Origin: Haematococcus lacustris
Taxonomy: Eukaryota > Chlorophyta > Chlorophyceae > Chlamydomonadales > Haematococcaceae
Length of the DNA stretch: 64,000 bases
Assembly: GCA_030144725.1 (NCBI GenBank)
Contig: JASKMD010000025.1
Coordinates: 5,319,208-5,383,207, forward strand
Direction: 5' to 3'
Below, one piece after another: positions 15,136 through 27,400 of the stretch. Both the position numbers and the translations under genes were made by a program. The notes under the pieces are model-generated. The model was not told where the DNA came from, did not search any database, and was given only the letters and a program-made list of their open reading frames with translations. Position 1 is the first letter of the stretch. Each line of letters begins with the position of its first letter.

Positions 15136-15738
15136 GTGCCTCGCTTGCGCTTTCATGAACATACGATAGCGCTACCATCCCTTAAACCGGACATACACCA
15201 AACTATTGCTCTGCAGGTGTCGTGTCCTAAGCCTGCGGCAACGGCTCTGTTTCGGATTCCTTCGACATGCAGCAAAGTGCTCCGCTTCTGCAGACAGACA
15301 GTGAGGTCTTGTGAGTGGCCGCAAGTCGCCCCAGATATGGGCTCACAAAATGTGCGGCTGGCTTTGCAGGGCGGCTCCCAGCTGTGCTCCACTGCGCGGC
15401 CGGTCACGCTTATAGCTAGCCAAGCTGGGGTTGGCCCAAGCGCCACCGGCACTGCCAGGCCTTACAAGAAGAAAGTCAAGAAGTTGGTAGACATCACTGG
15501 CTTTGTTGTGAAGGACTTGGGCAACGGGATGTTTTCCATCAAGCTGGAGAATGGCGTGAGCGTCATGGCACACTTGTCAGGCAAGATCCGGCAGAATAGG
15601 ATCAAAATTGTGAGTGGTGATCAGGTTACGGTGGAGCTTAGCCCCTACGACCTCACACGTGGCCGCATCACCCACCGCCACAAGCCTGGCGAGCTTGCCA
15701 AGGCTGCAGAAGCAGCGGAAGCAGCCAAGGCCTTGTGA
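15136..15738 (+). CDS. infA: plastid-type translation initiation factor IF-1
   Basis: The C-terminal part is a bacterial-type IF-1 OB fold: [57 protein letters not shown]-1 binds the 30S A site with IF-2 and IF-3 during initiation. Bacterial IF-1 is about 72 residues; here an extension precedes the fold. If translation starts at the internal ATG at 15337 the protein has 133 residues with the OB fold at about 52-114 and a 40-residue basic, Ser/Ala-rich leader, fitting a plastid transit peptide on a nuclear-encoded protein. The 15136 ATG adds 67 residues and may be untranslated or another exon. An Ala/Glu/Lys tail follows the fold. The coding part is intronless. TGTAA, the green-algal poly(A) signal, occurs near 16463. 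Confidence 0.9.
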   Translation: MPRLRFHEHTIALPSLKPDIHQTIALQVSCPKPAATALFRIPSTCSKVLRFCRQTVRSCEWPQVAPDMGSQNVRLALQGGSQLCSTARPVTLIASQAGVGPSATGTARPYKKKVKKLVDITGFVVKDLGNGMFSIKLENGVSVMAHLSGKIRQNRIKIVSGDQVTVELSPYDLTRGRITHRHKPGELAKAAEAAEAAKAL

Positions 15739-16837
15739 GTTGGAAGCCTGATCAAGGCTGACTCTCGCAAGCCACTTGAGCCGCAGTGTTGTAGTTGTAC
15801 CATATCATCTCACTAGTAGTATGGAGGTGTCTGTGTGACAGCATGCCTTCATGAGTGTTGAGTGTCGTCTGAGTCCTGGGCAAGGGCACTTAGGAGAGGA
15901 TGCACTTTTTTGGGCGAGAGGCTCAACACCTGCATGAGTGAGTAGGGCTGTGTCCCATGCTTGGAGTGGAGCATGTGACTGACAGCTAATGGATATGTCG
16001 TACGTGTGTGTGTGCCTCTGGTGATGTGCACAGATGCAGGGCCTGCGTTGAGAATGCGCACAATTGTCCTATGCTCTTATCCTTCATGGCCATGCTAGCA
16101 TGCATTGGTTGGCAGAGCTTGCTTGCACGGGGTTGCGAACCTACTGTTGGGCATTGAGCTGCCCACTGAGCAGGTGGTGCCTGGGACAGGATTGCAGGGA
16201 CTGGATTTCGTTAGTTGGGACAAGATGGCAATGCATGTTGTCCCACCTGCTGTTTACCTCCTGTTATATAGTCTGGCTGAGCCTCTGACCCTTCCTCAGC
16301 GCCGTCATGATTGACCGTCAGTGTCAGGCGATATAAGCGCAAATGTCAGGTTCATCCGGCGTGATCGTAGGCACACTCACACTGGTATGCTGGCTCGTGC
16401 TCTTTATCAGGCAGACTCGAGCAACGCGACTACAGACATATAGCGATGCTTTGAATATATTGTAACACAGATTGTGTCACCGTCGCATGCAGCATTTTAG
16501 CATTATGCATGTGTCAGACGGCAGCTGCATGCGAGGAACGGATCCAGCATTACGTGTCAAATTGTGGATTGTCCTGCTTGACTGGGTGCAAACAACCGTT
16601 TGACTTAAACAAACGCAACCACAATGCACGCTCTGTTATATTTGAATGCCTGTCATGAATTCTCTCATTAAACTCTGCCCTCAGTCGATGAATCCTGACT
16701 GACAGCAGCTAAGAGACATTATTGCGGCACACATTGTTGTACTATGGGCGGCTGCCACCAGGCTTTGGGAGGGCGATCTCGCACCCTTTTGCAACCCAGG
16801 CCAGGGTATCGCACTCAGCTCACGCCTGACACTGAGA
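15739..16837. other. IF-1 3' UTR and spacer
   Basis: No other gene is evident. The sequence is less GC-rich and less repetitive than elsewhere and ends at the family-1 Fanzor end. Confidence 0.45.
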
Positions 16838-17745
16838 CAGCCCCTTTGTCCCTTACTCGGGCCTCCATTTTAGCCGTACCATTAGGGACCACTAGTGGCC
16901 ACTAGCGGAACTACTCAAATGGTGTTAATGGGCTGTGTGGAGTATACACAATGCAAATGGGCATGGTGCACGAGTGCCTACCACCTACAGTATTGCCTGA
17001 CCGCGAGGGCTATAGAGTAGAGTTGACATGACTGACATGCACTAATGTACTTGCCAGCCTTGTTCTTGCCCTTGGGGCCATTGGCAGCCTGATCAGCCTT
17101 GGAGCGCTTGGTTGGTGAGGAAACAAAGGGCCCTGGCTCTGAGGCTGCAGTCTGTGAGGATGGGGTGTCCAGTTGCCAAACCGTGCCATCGAGGTGGGGT
17201 TTGTTGTCATCAAGGGTGCGACCGAGGATGCTACAACATGTTTGTAGTAGCTGAGTGAGATTACCCACAGGCCGACATGTTGTTCCTTGTTGAATAAGTT
17301 TTGTTTGTCTGTGAGGATGGTCACCCTGCTGCTGGCTGAGAGGGAGGCAGGGCTGCTGGCTGATGGTCTGCGAGGGCAAGCGCCAAGTGTCAGCAGGCCA
17401 TGGTCACGTGGAGGCTGTTGGGGTTGGCATGGGGGCACCACATGGGGCCCTGTATTGGCCCATCACGCTGCTGGCTCCATTCTTCACCGGCAATGGTGCA
17501 CTATCTCGCTGCTGGCGGCTTCCAGCCTGCAGGCATGTGCCTGTGCCATGTGCATGGGAACAGAACCCCACACAGCCCCATAACACCATCCTGGCTGTTC
17601 CCTAGTGTTCCCTAGTGGTCCGACTCAGGTGGAGGCCCTAGCGAGGAACAAGTGGCTGCTCCTGGTCCACTTGCTCCTTACACAGCTGCTGGCCATACAC
17701 AGCTGAGCTGACGCAATGGGTGCGGCGCTTGTCCACTGCCACCAT
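16838..17745 (-). mobile_element. Fanzor element copy B, heavily decayed
   Basis: It starts with the family-1 end (cagcccctttgtcccttact, ccattagggaccactagtgg) and the 3' noncoding block (cctaccacctacagtattgc, ttgacatgactgacatgc). Scattered coding pieces follow: the AASEPGP..TKRSK linker near 17160-17090 and, at 17660-17720, remains of the SSAVNGQQPC region. An inverted copy of the terminal block (17597-17655, ccctagtggtccgactcagg) lies inside it, suggesting a nested insertion or inversion. The RuvC-III motif is lost. Confidence 0.55.
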
Positions 17746-17746
17746 C

Positions 17747-17813
17747 ATGGTGTGGGCCCAGTGCGAGGTGGTGAATGACGACTATGCACCACCTCGCACC
17801 CGGCCCACACCAT
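17747..17813. repeat. 27-bp-arm hairpin
   Basis: The arm 17747-17773 (atggtgtgggcc...) and the reverse complement of 17787-17813 agree at 25 of 27 positions, with a 13-nt loop. It lies next to decayed copy B; no function can be assigned. Confidence 0.8.
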
Positions 17814-18639
17814 CACTCACCACCCAGCACCGCTTCTCACACCGCTGACTCCAGGATGCGCCTTGAAGAGCCATGTCTGCAGGGGTTGCCACCAACAGCT
17901 GTAGCTCACGCTGCTGTAGGATAGTTGGCAGCACACCAGTCTTCTGTACACCAGCGTACCAGGCTTAGTCACACCCCTTGCACCAGTGGTGTCCAGAGCT
18001 GCCCTGACAGCCAGGCAAGGCTGAGGCATGCCAGGGCACTCAACTGCCGCGCTGCTTGGTGCCTGACCCAGCTGCCGGCTAGGAGCCGCACATCAGGCCG
18101 ACTTGAGGATGATGGTTTACGCCGCTCACGCTGCTCACGCCACCTTGACCGTTAAGCTGCTTGGCCGACCTGCCCCTCTAGTGGTTCGGGACTTGACGAC
18201 GGGAGGCTGAAGGCCGGTCTCGCGCCTCTTGGGCCACTTGCGGCCAGAAGCAGTTGGCCTGAAACCACACCGCATCGTCTAGCACGATTGCAGTGCAGCT
18301 GGCTGCCTCGACCGCCTCCAAGCTGTACCTCTGCGAAGGTGCGACCTGCACCTGTCGCGGCACATGACCGCACTGTGGCCAGCTTGCTTGTATGTACGGG
18401 TTTACGAGACACATCTCGGTTTGCTGGTGCTCCGCTTGCTGTTGCTCGCTGCTCAAGTCGCTGCTTGACTGCACCCCTCGCTATCAGCTGCAGCTCCCTC
18501 CCTGCCAGCAGGTCAGTGAGGTTTGACTGTCGATAGGTTCAGCTGCTGAGGGCGTGCCTGCAGCCCGGTTGCTGCCTGCTGGGTGGTGTCACGCCACAAG
18601 AACCTGCGGCAGGGCCAGTGGAACCTGTCAGTGCATGCA
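17814..18639. other. no recognisable gene
   Basis: Several overlapping frames on both strands lack motifs, and no splice-consistent model was found. Confidence 0.35.
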
Positions 18640-19100
18640 CGCTCTGGCTCTGCAGGATGCTGTCACACAACGCGCACGAGCCAAAACAAGGGCCTTGGTG
18701 GCTGCTGTGGGGCACAGTGCTGCACTGTGATGCCGCCACTGGGTCATCAGCTGTAGGTCGCTGACCATCATGTGCAATGTCAATGCAAGCATGTAGCTTA
18801 GTACGGAGCCCCAGTAAAGCCTGGTGCGCACAGCAGATCTGCTAGGCCTCTTGGCCGTGGGGTCAGGCACCTGCTTTGAGTCAACAAACCCACACTCTAA
18901 ATAAGGTGGAGGCACTGCCCAGGCGATGTAGGGCTGCAAAGTTGCATCCCAGACCTGCCCTGGGCAATGAACCCACACATCCTTGCTGAAATGAGCAGCG
19001 CATTGTGGCACAGCATGACAGGAACAGAAAGACTGAAGTGACGATGCTGTGAGACAGGGAGTGACCAGCTCAGCATGTAGCCACCCATGTCCTGCTGGCA
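18640..19100 (-). repeat. interspersed repeat, copy 1 (inverted relative to 25868-26190)
   Basis: On the minus strand CAGCCCTACATCGCCTGGGC, GTGCCTGACCCCACGGCC and GCCTAGCAGATCTGCTG correspond in order to plus-strand sequence at 25915-26015. Similarity continues through a gacattgcacatgatg segment to the gtgccccacagcagccaccatgg segment. Both copies are diverged, with no intact frame. Confidence 0.6.
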
Positions 19101-19321
19101 CAGCCGCGATGCCTGCCTATGCGTGTAAGGCTAGCCATGTGTGCATCTGGAGCATTGGAATACATCTGGAAGGTGTGACCTTCTCCCAGCTTTTCAATTC
19201 AATTTGGGAAAGTGATGGGAGTGACGGGAGAAGGTTGCATGCAATGGTTGCACGATATATACAAGTACAAATACACCAGGTGGCTGGCTGGAGTGTCTTG
19301 TGAGCCAGCAGCCAGCAGCCC

Positions 19322-20807
19322 TCACCTGTCGTCGCCCAGCAGTGCAGCCAGCTTCTGATTGAAGGGCTGGTAGAAGGCCATGAGCAGGGCGCGTGTTTCC
19401 GGCAGCATGCGAGGGTAGCGGCTGGACTGCGCGTTGGTCCGCTCCACACCCAGGATGCGCACCCACTCCTCGTCAGTGGGCTCCCTCAGGCCTGCCGCCA
19501 GCAGCAGGCAGCACTCAATCAGCAGCATGCAGCACTCAATCAGGAGCTGGCAGCCTTCCTTTACAGATGGGGTCAGCATACGATGAGAGGGAAGACTGCA
19601 TTTGTGTGTAACATGTGTGACGTGTGACGGCCAGCTGTGTGACCACACTGCCCCTGCCCCGTGTGCCAGAGCTGGGTGGCTGCAGCTCCCCTTACCTAGG
19701 AAGTGATGCACAGCAGCCAGGTGTTGCCTGGGCTCCGCCTGATAGTCTTCATTGCGCAGGAACAAGATCTGGCTGCGTGGGAATTGGGAGGTCCACGCCT
19801 GCATGGGGCATGCAAGCGTGCATGGGGCACTGGGCACACACCTCCAGCATTGCTGCAAGAAATTGGGGTCAAGCACACAGCACACCATCACCACCACCAC
19901 CACCACCCTCCACCATGGAGAGTCAAGTGGGCGCACCAGGCTGAAGGTTTGCAGCTCATCATCGTCTCGCAGGGGACCCCAGCTGCCATGGCCCCTCAAC
20001 GGGTGCAGCCTCGCACTGCACAGGACGCAGCCCCAATGCACCCCCTGGCCCTCCCCTCCCCTTCCCAGCAGGTCAGGGCATGGGGGTCAGGCACACTAGC
20101 AGAGGGACACCACCACCACCACCTCCACCACCACCACCACCCTCTTGGCTGAAGGGCTTGGAAGTGAGGAAGCAGTCACAGCCGTGTCATGCCATGCCAT
20201 GCCATGCCATGCCATGCCATGCCATGCCATACCAAGTAGTTCCAGGGTGTAGCGATGAATGCTGCAGCGGTGCAGCAATGCGGTGGTGACCAACCTGCAC
20301 AAACTCCGCATACAGGCCCTTGACCAGCTGTTGAGGCTCGTACGCCTTGAGACAGGCAGTCATGCCCCGGCGCGCCACACAGTCCTGGGAGCAGCAGGCA
20401 ACACGCAGAGCAGCAGTCAGGCAGCAGTCAGGAACAGCCGCCCCAGGTGTGGAGGGAGGAGGAGGGTGAGGAGGAGGGGGGCTCTCCAGACCCTTCAGAG
20501 AGACCCTACTGCTTGTCAAGGTGCACCAGCCATGGATGTCTGCGGCATGGTACCGCCAGCAGCTGACAGCCAGCTAGCTGGCCTTGCCACGATTGCCCCT
20601 GCCCCTGCCCCCGCTCCCACCGCCCGCCCCGGACGCCTTGTCTGCCCCAACCCCCACCACCCGCCCCCACCGCTTGCACACCCCAGCTACCTTCCACCGC
20701 TCCACTTCTGCTGCCGCCCTGTCATGGAACGCGTGCGCGTCTTTAAAGGGCTGAGCCTTGCGCCGCCTGCAGGGTAGAGCAGGGGCTGCTGCTGCTGCTG
20801 CTGCCCC

Positions 20808-20842
<35 letters not shown>

Positions 20843-23800
20843 ACCAGCCAACGTCACGTGTTAGTGGCATGAGGCAGGGCAGGTGTGTTAGGTTGGCAAG
20901 GCCTGGGTGACGCACACCTGACCCCTGACACTCCCCAGTGGGCACCCTCCACCCACCCACGCACTACCCTCCCCCCTGCTCTGCCACCCACCCCGTAATC
21001 CCACCCACCCCTCCACCCACCCACACTGTCCACCCCCCTGCCCTGCCACCCTGCCCTGGCCTGCCCTGCCCCCTACCCCCTGACTTTTCAAAGTTGGCCC
21101 TTCCAACCCACTCCAACCCCCCCCTGACCCCACCCCACCCCTGCCCTGCCCCCTACCCCGACCCCAGGCCCCCCCCTGCGCCCTGACTCACCCATAGTAG
21201 TGGAAGGCGCTGTAGTATCTCGCCACCGGGTCCCTGAACAGGACGATGAGGCGCTGGTAGGGTTGCGCCTCCCGCAGCAGCTGGGCCAGCGTGATGTTGG
21301 TCGCCTTGCGCACGGCTAGGCCCCTGCACCTCATCCGCCATGCAACACCCTGCACCCTGCACCTCAGCCGTACACACCTCTACCTGCACCCTGCCCCCTG
21401 CACCTCACCCAACACCCACCATGCCCACCTTGACGTTCCTGACCAAGCGGGCTGATGGCGTGATGGCTGACCTGGCATCACCTTTCCCAGCCCCTCACCC
21501 ACCATGCTCACCTTGACTGTTGGGGCACTGCAGGTGTTCTGTCCTGTCCTGTCAACTCGTGCCCCTGCCGCTCAGTCCCCCACCAGCTATGGGGGTGGGC
21601 AGGCAGGGGGGACGACAGGGGCCATGCCTGCTGCTCTGCCCCCCACCCCCTCGGGTCATCAACATGGCCCACACCCACTCTTGGACAGTTCAGTTCTTCA
21701 CCTACCATAGGGCTAGCCCAGCACAGCAAGTCCTGCACACACATGTCCTGACCAGGTGCACCCGCGCTTGCAAGCCAAGGCACCTAGCGGCGAGCACCAA
21801 TGCCACCAGCCAACATGCTCACCTTGCCTGATGAGGCCCAGCGACCTGATTGCGGCCTGACTAGCTTCTAGGTGGCAGCAAGCCAGAGTGCAGCATGCTG
21901 CAAGCACTGGGTGCTGAGTGGACAGTGCCAACACATCGTGCTATGGGGCTTTCATCCAGCCCGTCAGTCTTCTTTGTGTAGTGGGTATGGACCTGTGAAA
22001 GGTGACATGTTCGACTACGATTTGAGTGTGACATGTCGCTCTTAACCTAGTTCTCTAGCGGGATTATGTAACGCAAGATCAGTGCTTCATATCATATAGC
22101 CCTAGCAGAGCAGGCTCCCATCCCAAGTGACTGGGAGCGCTTATCAAGGTGTACAGAGAGTTGCTGGATGGCCCACTAGCTGACGAGCAGTGTAAGCCAT
22201 CACCATCACCACCATCATCACCATCACCATCACCGTCACCACCTTCCTGAGCTTCCTGCGGTTTCCTACCCCACTCTACAACCCATCAGCTTGGCATGGC
22301 TGGTGAGCTCACACTCTCAGGAGTGGCCATGCAGGCAATTAGAGAGGGAGGCAGGCGTTGCTGGCTGATGGTAAGGTGTGGTGTGGTGGGGAGCTGGGCT
22401 GGGCTGCCAACACACTGTGAATGCTCCCCCCCTCCCCCTCCCCCTCTTTCTCCCCCTCTCCCTTCCCACCTCCTCTCCGCCCTTCCACCTCCCCCTCCCC
22501 TTCCAACCTCCTCCCTGCCTTTCCACCTTCTACCCACCTTCTGCCCACCTCCCCCAGGCCTGTTGCACCCCTGTGCCGCTACCAAGCACCAGCCACCCAC
22601 CTCACGAAGGTGAGCACTCCAGTGAAGGTGTTGGAGGAGGCCTCACCCAGCACCATGCGGGGGTTGCTGCGGATCTGCAGCCCAGCAGGGCAATACAGCA
22701 AGCTGGACCTGCTGCTGGTCCTGCTGGTGATGCGGGTGCTTGGTATGGTGTTGTAGCTTAGTGCTTGTGCTTGTGCTTGTGCTTGTGCATGTGCTTGTGC
22801 TGGTGGTGGTGGTGGTGGTGGTGGTGGTGGTGGTGGTGCAGCCCTGCGCACCTGCTCTGCGCCCTTTGCAAAGAGGTTGGTGTAGCCATCAAAGTCGCCA
22901 TTAGGGGGGGCGGTGCAAGCGCTGCGGGGCGGGTAGGGGCACTCGTCCCAGAAGTGCGGACCCTGAGCCCCTCACCACAGCATACACAGGGGCAGGCAGC
23001 AGTGGTGGGGCGGGCGGGCGGGCGGGCCGGGCGGGAGGCAGGTAGCAGTGGTTCCAAGAGCACACAGGGTCTGGTGCAGGCTTGAGGTGCTGAGTGCAGC
23101 ACCTAGCTGATGCGGAGGGTGGCTCAAGCACTGTTGGTAGCCCTAGGCCTCCCCTGCCCCCTGCCTCGCCCTGAGCCACCACCACCCTGGCAGCACTGAG
23201 TTGCACCACCCTACCCGCCAGCCACTGTGCCAGGTGGACAGCACACAGCAGGCCACCCAGCAGCCCTGTGACCCTGTCATGGTGCAGGAGGCAGCAGCGC
23301 AACAGTCGTAGACCTTGCAGCCCACAGCGACCTTGTAGACCTTGCAGCCTTGCAGACCTTGCCGTAGACCTTGCAGACCTTGCAGCCCACTGTTGATGCC
23401 CCTGCCCACACACCTGCCTGGCAGCTTGTGTCAAGGGTGGCCGCCTCTGACTGTGAGGGCTGTGAGGGCTGTGGCAGGTTGCGTGGGGTGACTGGGGTAA
23501 CCCTGTACAACCCTATTTGCACTCGTGGCCTTCGCACTGTCATCCATGTGATGAGTCAGCCTCAGGTGCAGGGAGCGGAGCAGCTGGCGTCGTAGTCGGG
23601 AACCGGGTCGAGGAGCGTGCGTGCACACATCGCATTAACTTTGTAAGTGCCTGTGTCTGTCTGACGGCTGAACCCAGGGGAGCTGATGGCGGCCCAGCGC
23701 CGTCTCACCTTCGAGCCCGCAGCCAGCTCAGGGTGGCGCTTGAGGCGAGCGAACAGGTCCGTGGTGCCGCACTTGCTAACCCCCAGGATCTGGAAGTAGG

Positions 23801-24936
23801 GCAGGCACCTGCGGCCAGCAGCCCGCCCTCAGGCCAGCTGGCTTTGACACGCGAGGGCGAGTGCTAGCTGGTGGGGCTGGTGCTGCTGCTGGCTGAGAGG
23901 GAGGCAGGGCTGCTGGCTGAGGGCCTGCGAGGGAGAGGCGCTCGGTGTCAGCAGGGCATGGTCACAGGAGCTGTACCTGGCAGGCTGCTGCCGACACAGG
24001 CTGGGAGGGTGAGCGCCATTGGGCCCTGTGGCCTGGGCTGGGAATGCCTGACTGTTGCTGTGTTTTGGTTGCGGCGGAGGTTTAGCCACTGGGGGGCAGG
24101 GGCAGGGGCCAGGGGCCAGGGGCCAGGGGCCAGGGGCCAGGGGCCAGCGGGTGGGGGTCATGAAACATGGAACACAAGCAGTTGGGGTCCAAGGCTGGAA
24201 GCACACTTTGTTGCAATGCTCGTGGCATTGGGGTTCTCAGTGTGAAGCCCATGCCAAGGTGGCGGTCTGGGCGCTGACTGCAGCAAGACGAAGCAAGATG
24301 TGAGGTGTTGTCTGGCAGGTCAAGGTGGGCAGTCACCTGAACCTGGCGGAGGGGTCAGTCCAGCAGGGGTTCTTGTAGCTGCAGCACAGGCAGTGGTGGG
24401 CGGTGGCAGGCAGTGGCGGGCAGTGGCGGGCAGGCAGGGGTGCTGTCCCTTCCAGCCCGCGCCTCATTTCATGCTGCTGAGCCTGCCTCAGCTTCATGCT
24501 GCCGCCTCAGCCTTCTGCTGCCCCTCAGCCTTCTGCTGCCCCTCAGCCTTCTGCTGCCCCTGCTGCCGCCTCAGCCTCAGCCTCAGCCTTCATGCTGTCG
24601 CCTCAGTAGCCTTACCTGCTGTGGTGGCAAATGTGGTGCTGATGGGGTGGTGGTGCAAGCGGTGCTGCTGCTGCTGCTGCTCTGCTGCTGCTGCTGCTGC
24701 TGCTTCCACTGCTCCTACTGCTGTTGCTGCTGTTGCTGCTGCTGCTGCTCCTGCTGCTGCTCCTGCTGCTGCTGCTGTGCCGAGGCCTTTGTAGCGGGTT
24801 GCGTGACCCACTTTGGATCAAATTGAGGCGGGAGGACCTCCCAGGTGTCTGGTGCAGTGGCGACGATGTCTTCGTGCAGCAAGGAGGGTTTGAAGGAGCT
24901 CCAGTACTCAGAGACCGTGTAGTCAGGCGCTGCGAC
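19322..24936 (-). CDS. carbohydrate (PAPS-dependent) sulfotransferase, multi-exon, 5' end uncertain
   Basis: Minus-strand exons in order, coordinates approximate: 24936-24787 (YTVSEYWSSFKPSL), 23811-23708 (PYFQILGVSKCGTTDLFARL, the 5'-phosphosulfate loop of PAPS binding), 22890-22849 (DFDGYTNLFAKGAEQ), 22715-22613 (MVLGEASSNTFTG), 21870-21832, 21475-21430, 21300-21190 (LIVLFRDPVARYYSAFHYY, the 3'-phosphate site with Arg and Ser), 20770-20690, 20390-20292 (YEPQQLVKGLYAEFVQ), 19810-19697 (FPRSQILFLRNEDY, HHFLG) and 19497-19322 (RMLPETRALLMAFYQPFN, LAALLG). The motif order is that of Golgi type II sulfotransferases of the chondroitin/heparan and GalNAc4S-6ST kind, which move sulfate from PAPS to sugars, here plausibly extracellular-matrix polysaccharides. 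The frame stops at 19324-19322, but GACAG|GTGAGG there is also a good donor, so a short final exon may lie further downstream. Introns carry CTG, CAC/CAT and TGG repeats. Confidence 0.8.
20181..20229. repeat. (CATGC)n microsatellite
   Basis: About nine CATGC units inside a sulfotransferase intron. Confidence 0.85.
22749..22838. repeat. (CTTGTG)n-(TGG)n compound microsatellite
   Basis: Six-base units pass into about 12 TGG units beside the DFDGYTNLFAKG exon of the sulfotransferase gene. Confidence 0.85.
24655..24779. repeat. (CTG)n-rich tract, possibly coding poly-Gln
   Basis: Interrupted CTG repeats continue the minus-strand frame of the exon at 24936-24787 as a Gln/Glu-rich tail (SAQQQQQEQQQ). 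Whether they are translated depends on an unresolved donor site. Confidence 0.7.
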
Positions 24937-25867
24937 CTGCACACCAGCCAATGCCACAGGCGACTGTCAATGCGCACCGCACAGGTCCACTGCCCCCTGG
25001 CTGCAACAGCTTTAAACCTGCGGTGCTGTTTTGCCCTGGGCCACCACTGCCCCCTGCCTTGCCCTGGGCCACCACTGCCCCCTGCCTTGCCCTGGGCCAC
25101 CACTGAGTGTGTGGCTGTGTGGGCTAGTCGCCCCATGACATCCTCCCAAGTGCCCAGTGGGGACCAGGTCGAGGGCTGGCAAGCTGGCTAGTGTCCACAG
25201 GGATCCTGATGGTCAGGCAAGGAAGGTTGGCAGCTGTCAAGGGTGCCCAGCTGTCAGTGGTTGGAGTGGAGGGAGATCACCCACAGGCCTACACCCTGCC
25301 AGGAGATGGCCTGTGTGGTGAAGGGTTTTGTTCATGGTACTAGTCAGCACAGTGGTGGATGGGCCTGTCACGCATACTGAGTGAGCTGCTGAGTTTTGAC
25401 ACTCCACCTGGCTGAGGTATGATGTGGAGGTGAGGGGCTGTCCGAGAAGGGCAAAGGCAGATGCAGCAAGCCTGCATGCAGGACGTGGAAAATGAGACGG
25501 AGTCAGGGGCCGCGGGTTCAGCTGTCAGGCACAGGAGCGCAGGACGCACTCACAAACTTAACACGATGTGTGCACGCAAGCCCATCGGCCCAGTTTACGA
25601 GAACTAATATAGCTGCCGGCGGGCAAGTGTTCGTGCATCATATTTTGTAAATTGTTCAAAAGTAACATGCATCAAGTCGAACTACAGGGCTCTACAGGGA
25701 ACTACAGGGCTCGGATGCTTTACTCTAGAAGCTTTACAGATCGGTCGAGTTGCATTTCAGAAGCTATAGCTGATTTGGATGGCTGGGCGGTTCACGAAGA
25801 ATAAAGTTATTGCACAACACGCGAATGCTCGGCAAGCAAGGCAGCGGTACGCAGAGTGTATGCAACT
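24937..25867. other. 5' flank of the sulfotransferase gene
   Basis: This must hold the missing first exon(s). Two or three near-identical ccctgggccaccactgccccctgcctt units occur around 25036-25095. No other gene is seen. Confidence 0.4.
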
Positions 25868-26190
25868 GACATGTCAATCAATTCAAGCCTTCCTGGCCTG
25901 GGATGCATGTTTGCAACCCTACATCGCCTTAGCAGTGCCTCCACCCTTGGGTGTGGGTCTGATGACCCAAAGCAGGTGCCTGACACCACGGCCGCGAGGC
26001 CTAGCAGATCTGCTGGGTCCACCAAGTTGCATGGTTGCATTGACACCGCACATGATGATCAAGCAACCTATAGCTGATAACGCAGCAGCTGCTTCACAGT
26101 GGCACAGTGTGCCCCACAGCAGCCACCATGGCTGCAACAACGCTGAGCTCAATGCTGGTGGAACAGTCACACAGGCGATTGTTCCACAGC
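25868..26190 (+). repeat. interspersed repeat, copy 2
   Basis: Inverted, diverged counterpart of 18640-19100 (for example ccctacatcgccttagcagt and gcctagcagatctgctggg). It abuts a Fanzor fragment at 26195. Confidence 0.6.
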
Positions 26191-26194
26191 TTGT

Positions 26195-26285
26195 AAGCCT
26201 TGGCACCTAGGCGGCGCAGGCCAGGCCACCAGCACAGCTCTAGGGGGCGCCACTTGCTCATGCGCTGTAGGTTCAGCGCTTGAGG
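26195..26285 (-). pseudogene. Fanzor C-terminal scrap
   Basis: The minus strand encodes ALNLQRMSKWRPLELCWWPG, the segment immediately after the RuvC-III Asp in intact relatives (ALNMQRIGESKWRPLELCYW). The catalytic Asp itself is just missing. It lies about 170 bp from the left end of copy C but is a separate piece. Confidence 0.6.
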
Positions 26286-26456
26286 CTTACTCCCTGAGCC
26301 TCATTCCTGCACTGTGAAGCTTGTGATACGCACGAGTGAGTGAGCAGGGCATGGCAGGAAACCTCTGGTGCACCATGTATGAGTGTTGGCACTCCAGTTG
26401 GATGGCAGCTGGTGTTGAGGGGTGCCCTTGCCGGCCAGCAGATTGCCCTTGCCAAC

Positions 26457-27400
26457 CTTCTTGTCCCTCACTAGGGCCTACATTTGAGCCGTACCACTAG
26501 GGACCACTAGGGACCACTAGTGGCCACTAGCGGGACTACTCAAATGGTGTTGATGGGCTGGGTGCATGAGTGCCTATCACCTGCAGTATTGCCTGACCCG
26601 TGAGGGCTATAGTCTAGAGTTGGCATGACAAACATGCGCTGATTGTAAGCTGATTTCCAGAAGGGGGCACACACTACTGTGCCTCAACAGGCTGCTGCTG
26701 CTGCTGGGCCTTGGGTGGCTTGTCTCGCAACCGCTTGTAGCCCAGGGCAGGGTAGCTCCCTGCTCTGGCCAGTAGCACAGCTCCAGTGGGCGCCACCTGC
26801 TCTCCCCAATGGGTTGTATGTCGAGCGCTGCATTGCAGTCCCTGTCCAGCCACCTGCCTGGCTGTGGCGCTGGCTTGGCTTTGGCAGCCTTGCCCTGGGC
26901 CTTGCCTGTGCCCTTGGTGGTGTCAGCTGCCTGCTCAGCCTTGGGCCCTGACTCTGAGGCTGCTGGCTGTGTGGCTTCCTGGCTGCTGCATGGGGCCTGT
27001 GGGGGCTTGCAGGGGGCCACTACCGGGCACCACATCAGGCCCCGCACTGGCTGGTCACGTTGTTGGCTCCAACCTAAGCGCAACAGGTGGAGGTCCACCT
27101 GCCCTGCTGGGGCCATCCAGGCTGCACGCCTGGTGGGCTGCTCATGGTTCAGCTCCTCCTCACAGGGCTGCTGGCCATTCATTGCCGAGCTGACCCGGGT
27201 GGTGTGGGGCTCTCCCACAAGCACCACCCTGCCCCGCAGCTGGTCTGTGGCCCCGGGCCCGCACACCACCTTGCAGCAGGCACGCAGCACCGCATCAGCA
27301 CCCCAACCTCCCCCAGTGCCAATGCTGGCAGCGCCCTCCTTCAGCCCACTGCACAATTCAGCCCACTGCACAATTCAGTGACAACACACCGACGGTAGAG
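26457..27400 (-). mobile_element. Fanzor element copy C
   Basis: The family-1 left end (cttgtccctcactagggcct, then ccactagggaccactag twice because of a local duplication) and the 3' noncoding block precede a coding relic at 26640-27371 on the minus strand. That relic has GTGGGWGADAVLRACCKVVC, VVLVGEPHTTRVSSAMNGQ (RuvC-II, with the usual Asp before the catalytic Glu changed to Gly), WSQQRDQPVRGLMWCPVV and LDRDCNAALDIQPIGES (RuvC-III). Past that the frame shifts. The RuvC-I region is absent. The right end runs into a short tandem duplication (cccactgcacaattcag) and no terminal motif was identified. Confidence 0.65.

Noticed and set aside
26607..27371. Copy C as a functional Fanzor gene
   Set aside because: It lacks RuvC-I, has a changed RuvC-II context and loses frame after RuvC-III.
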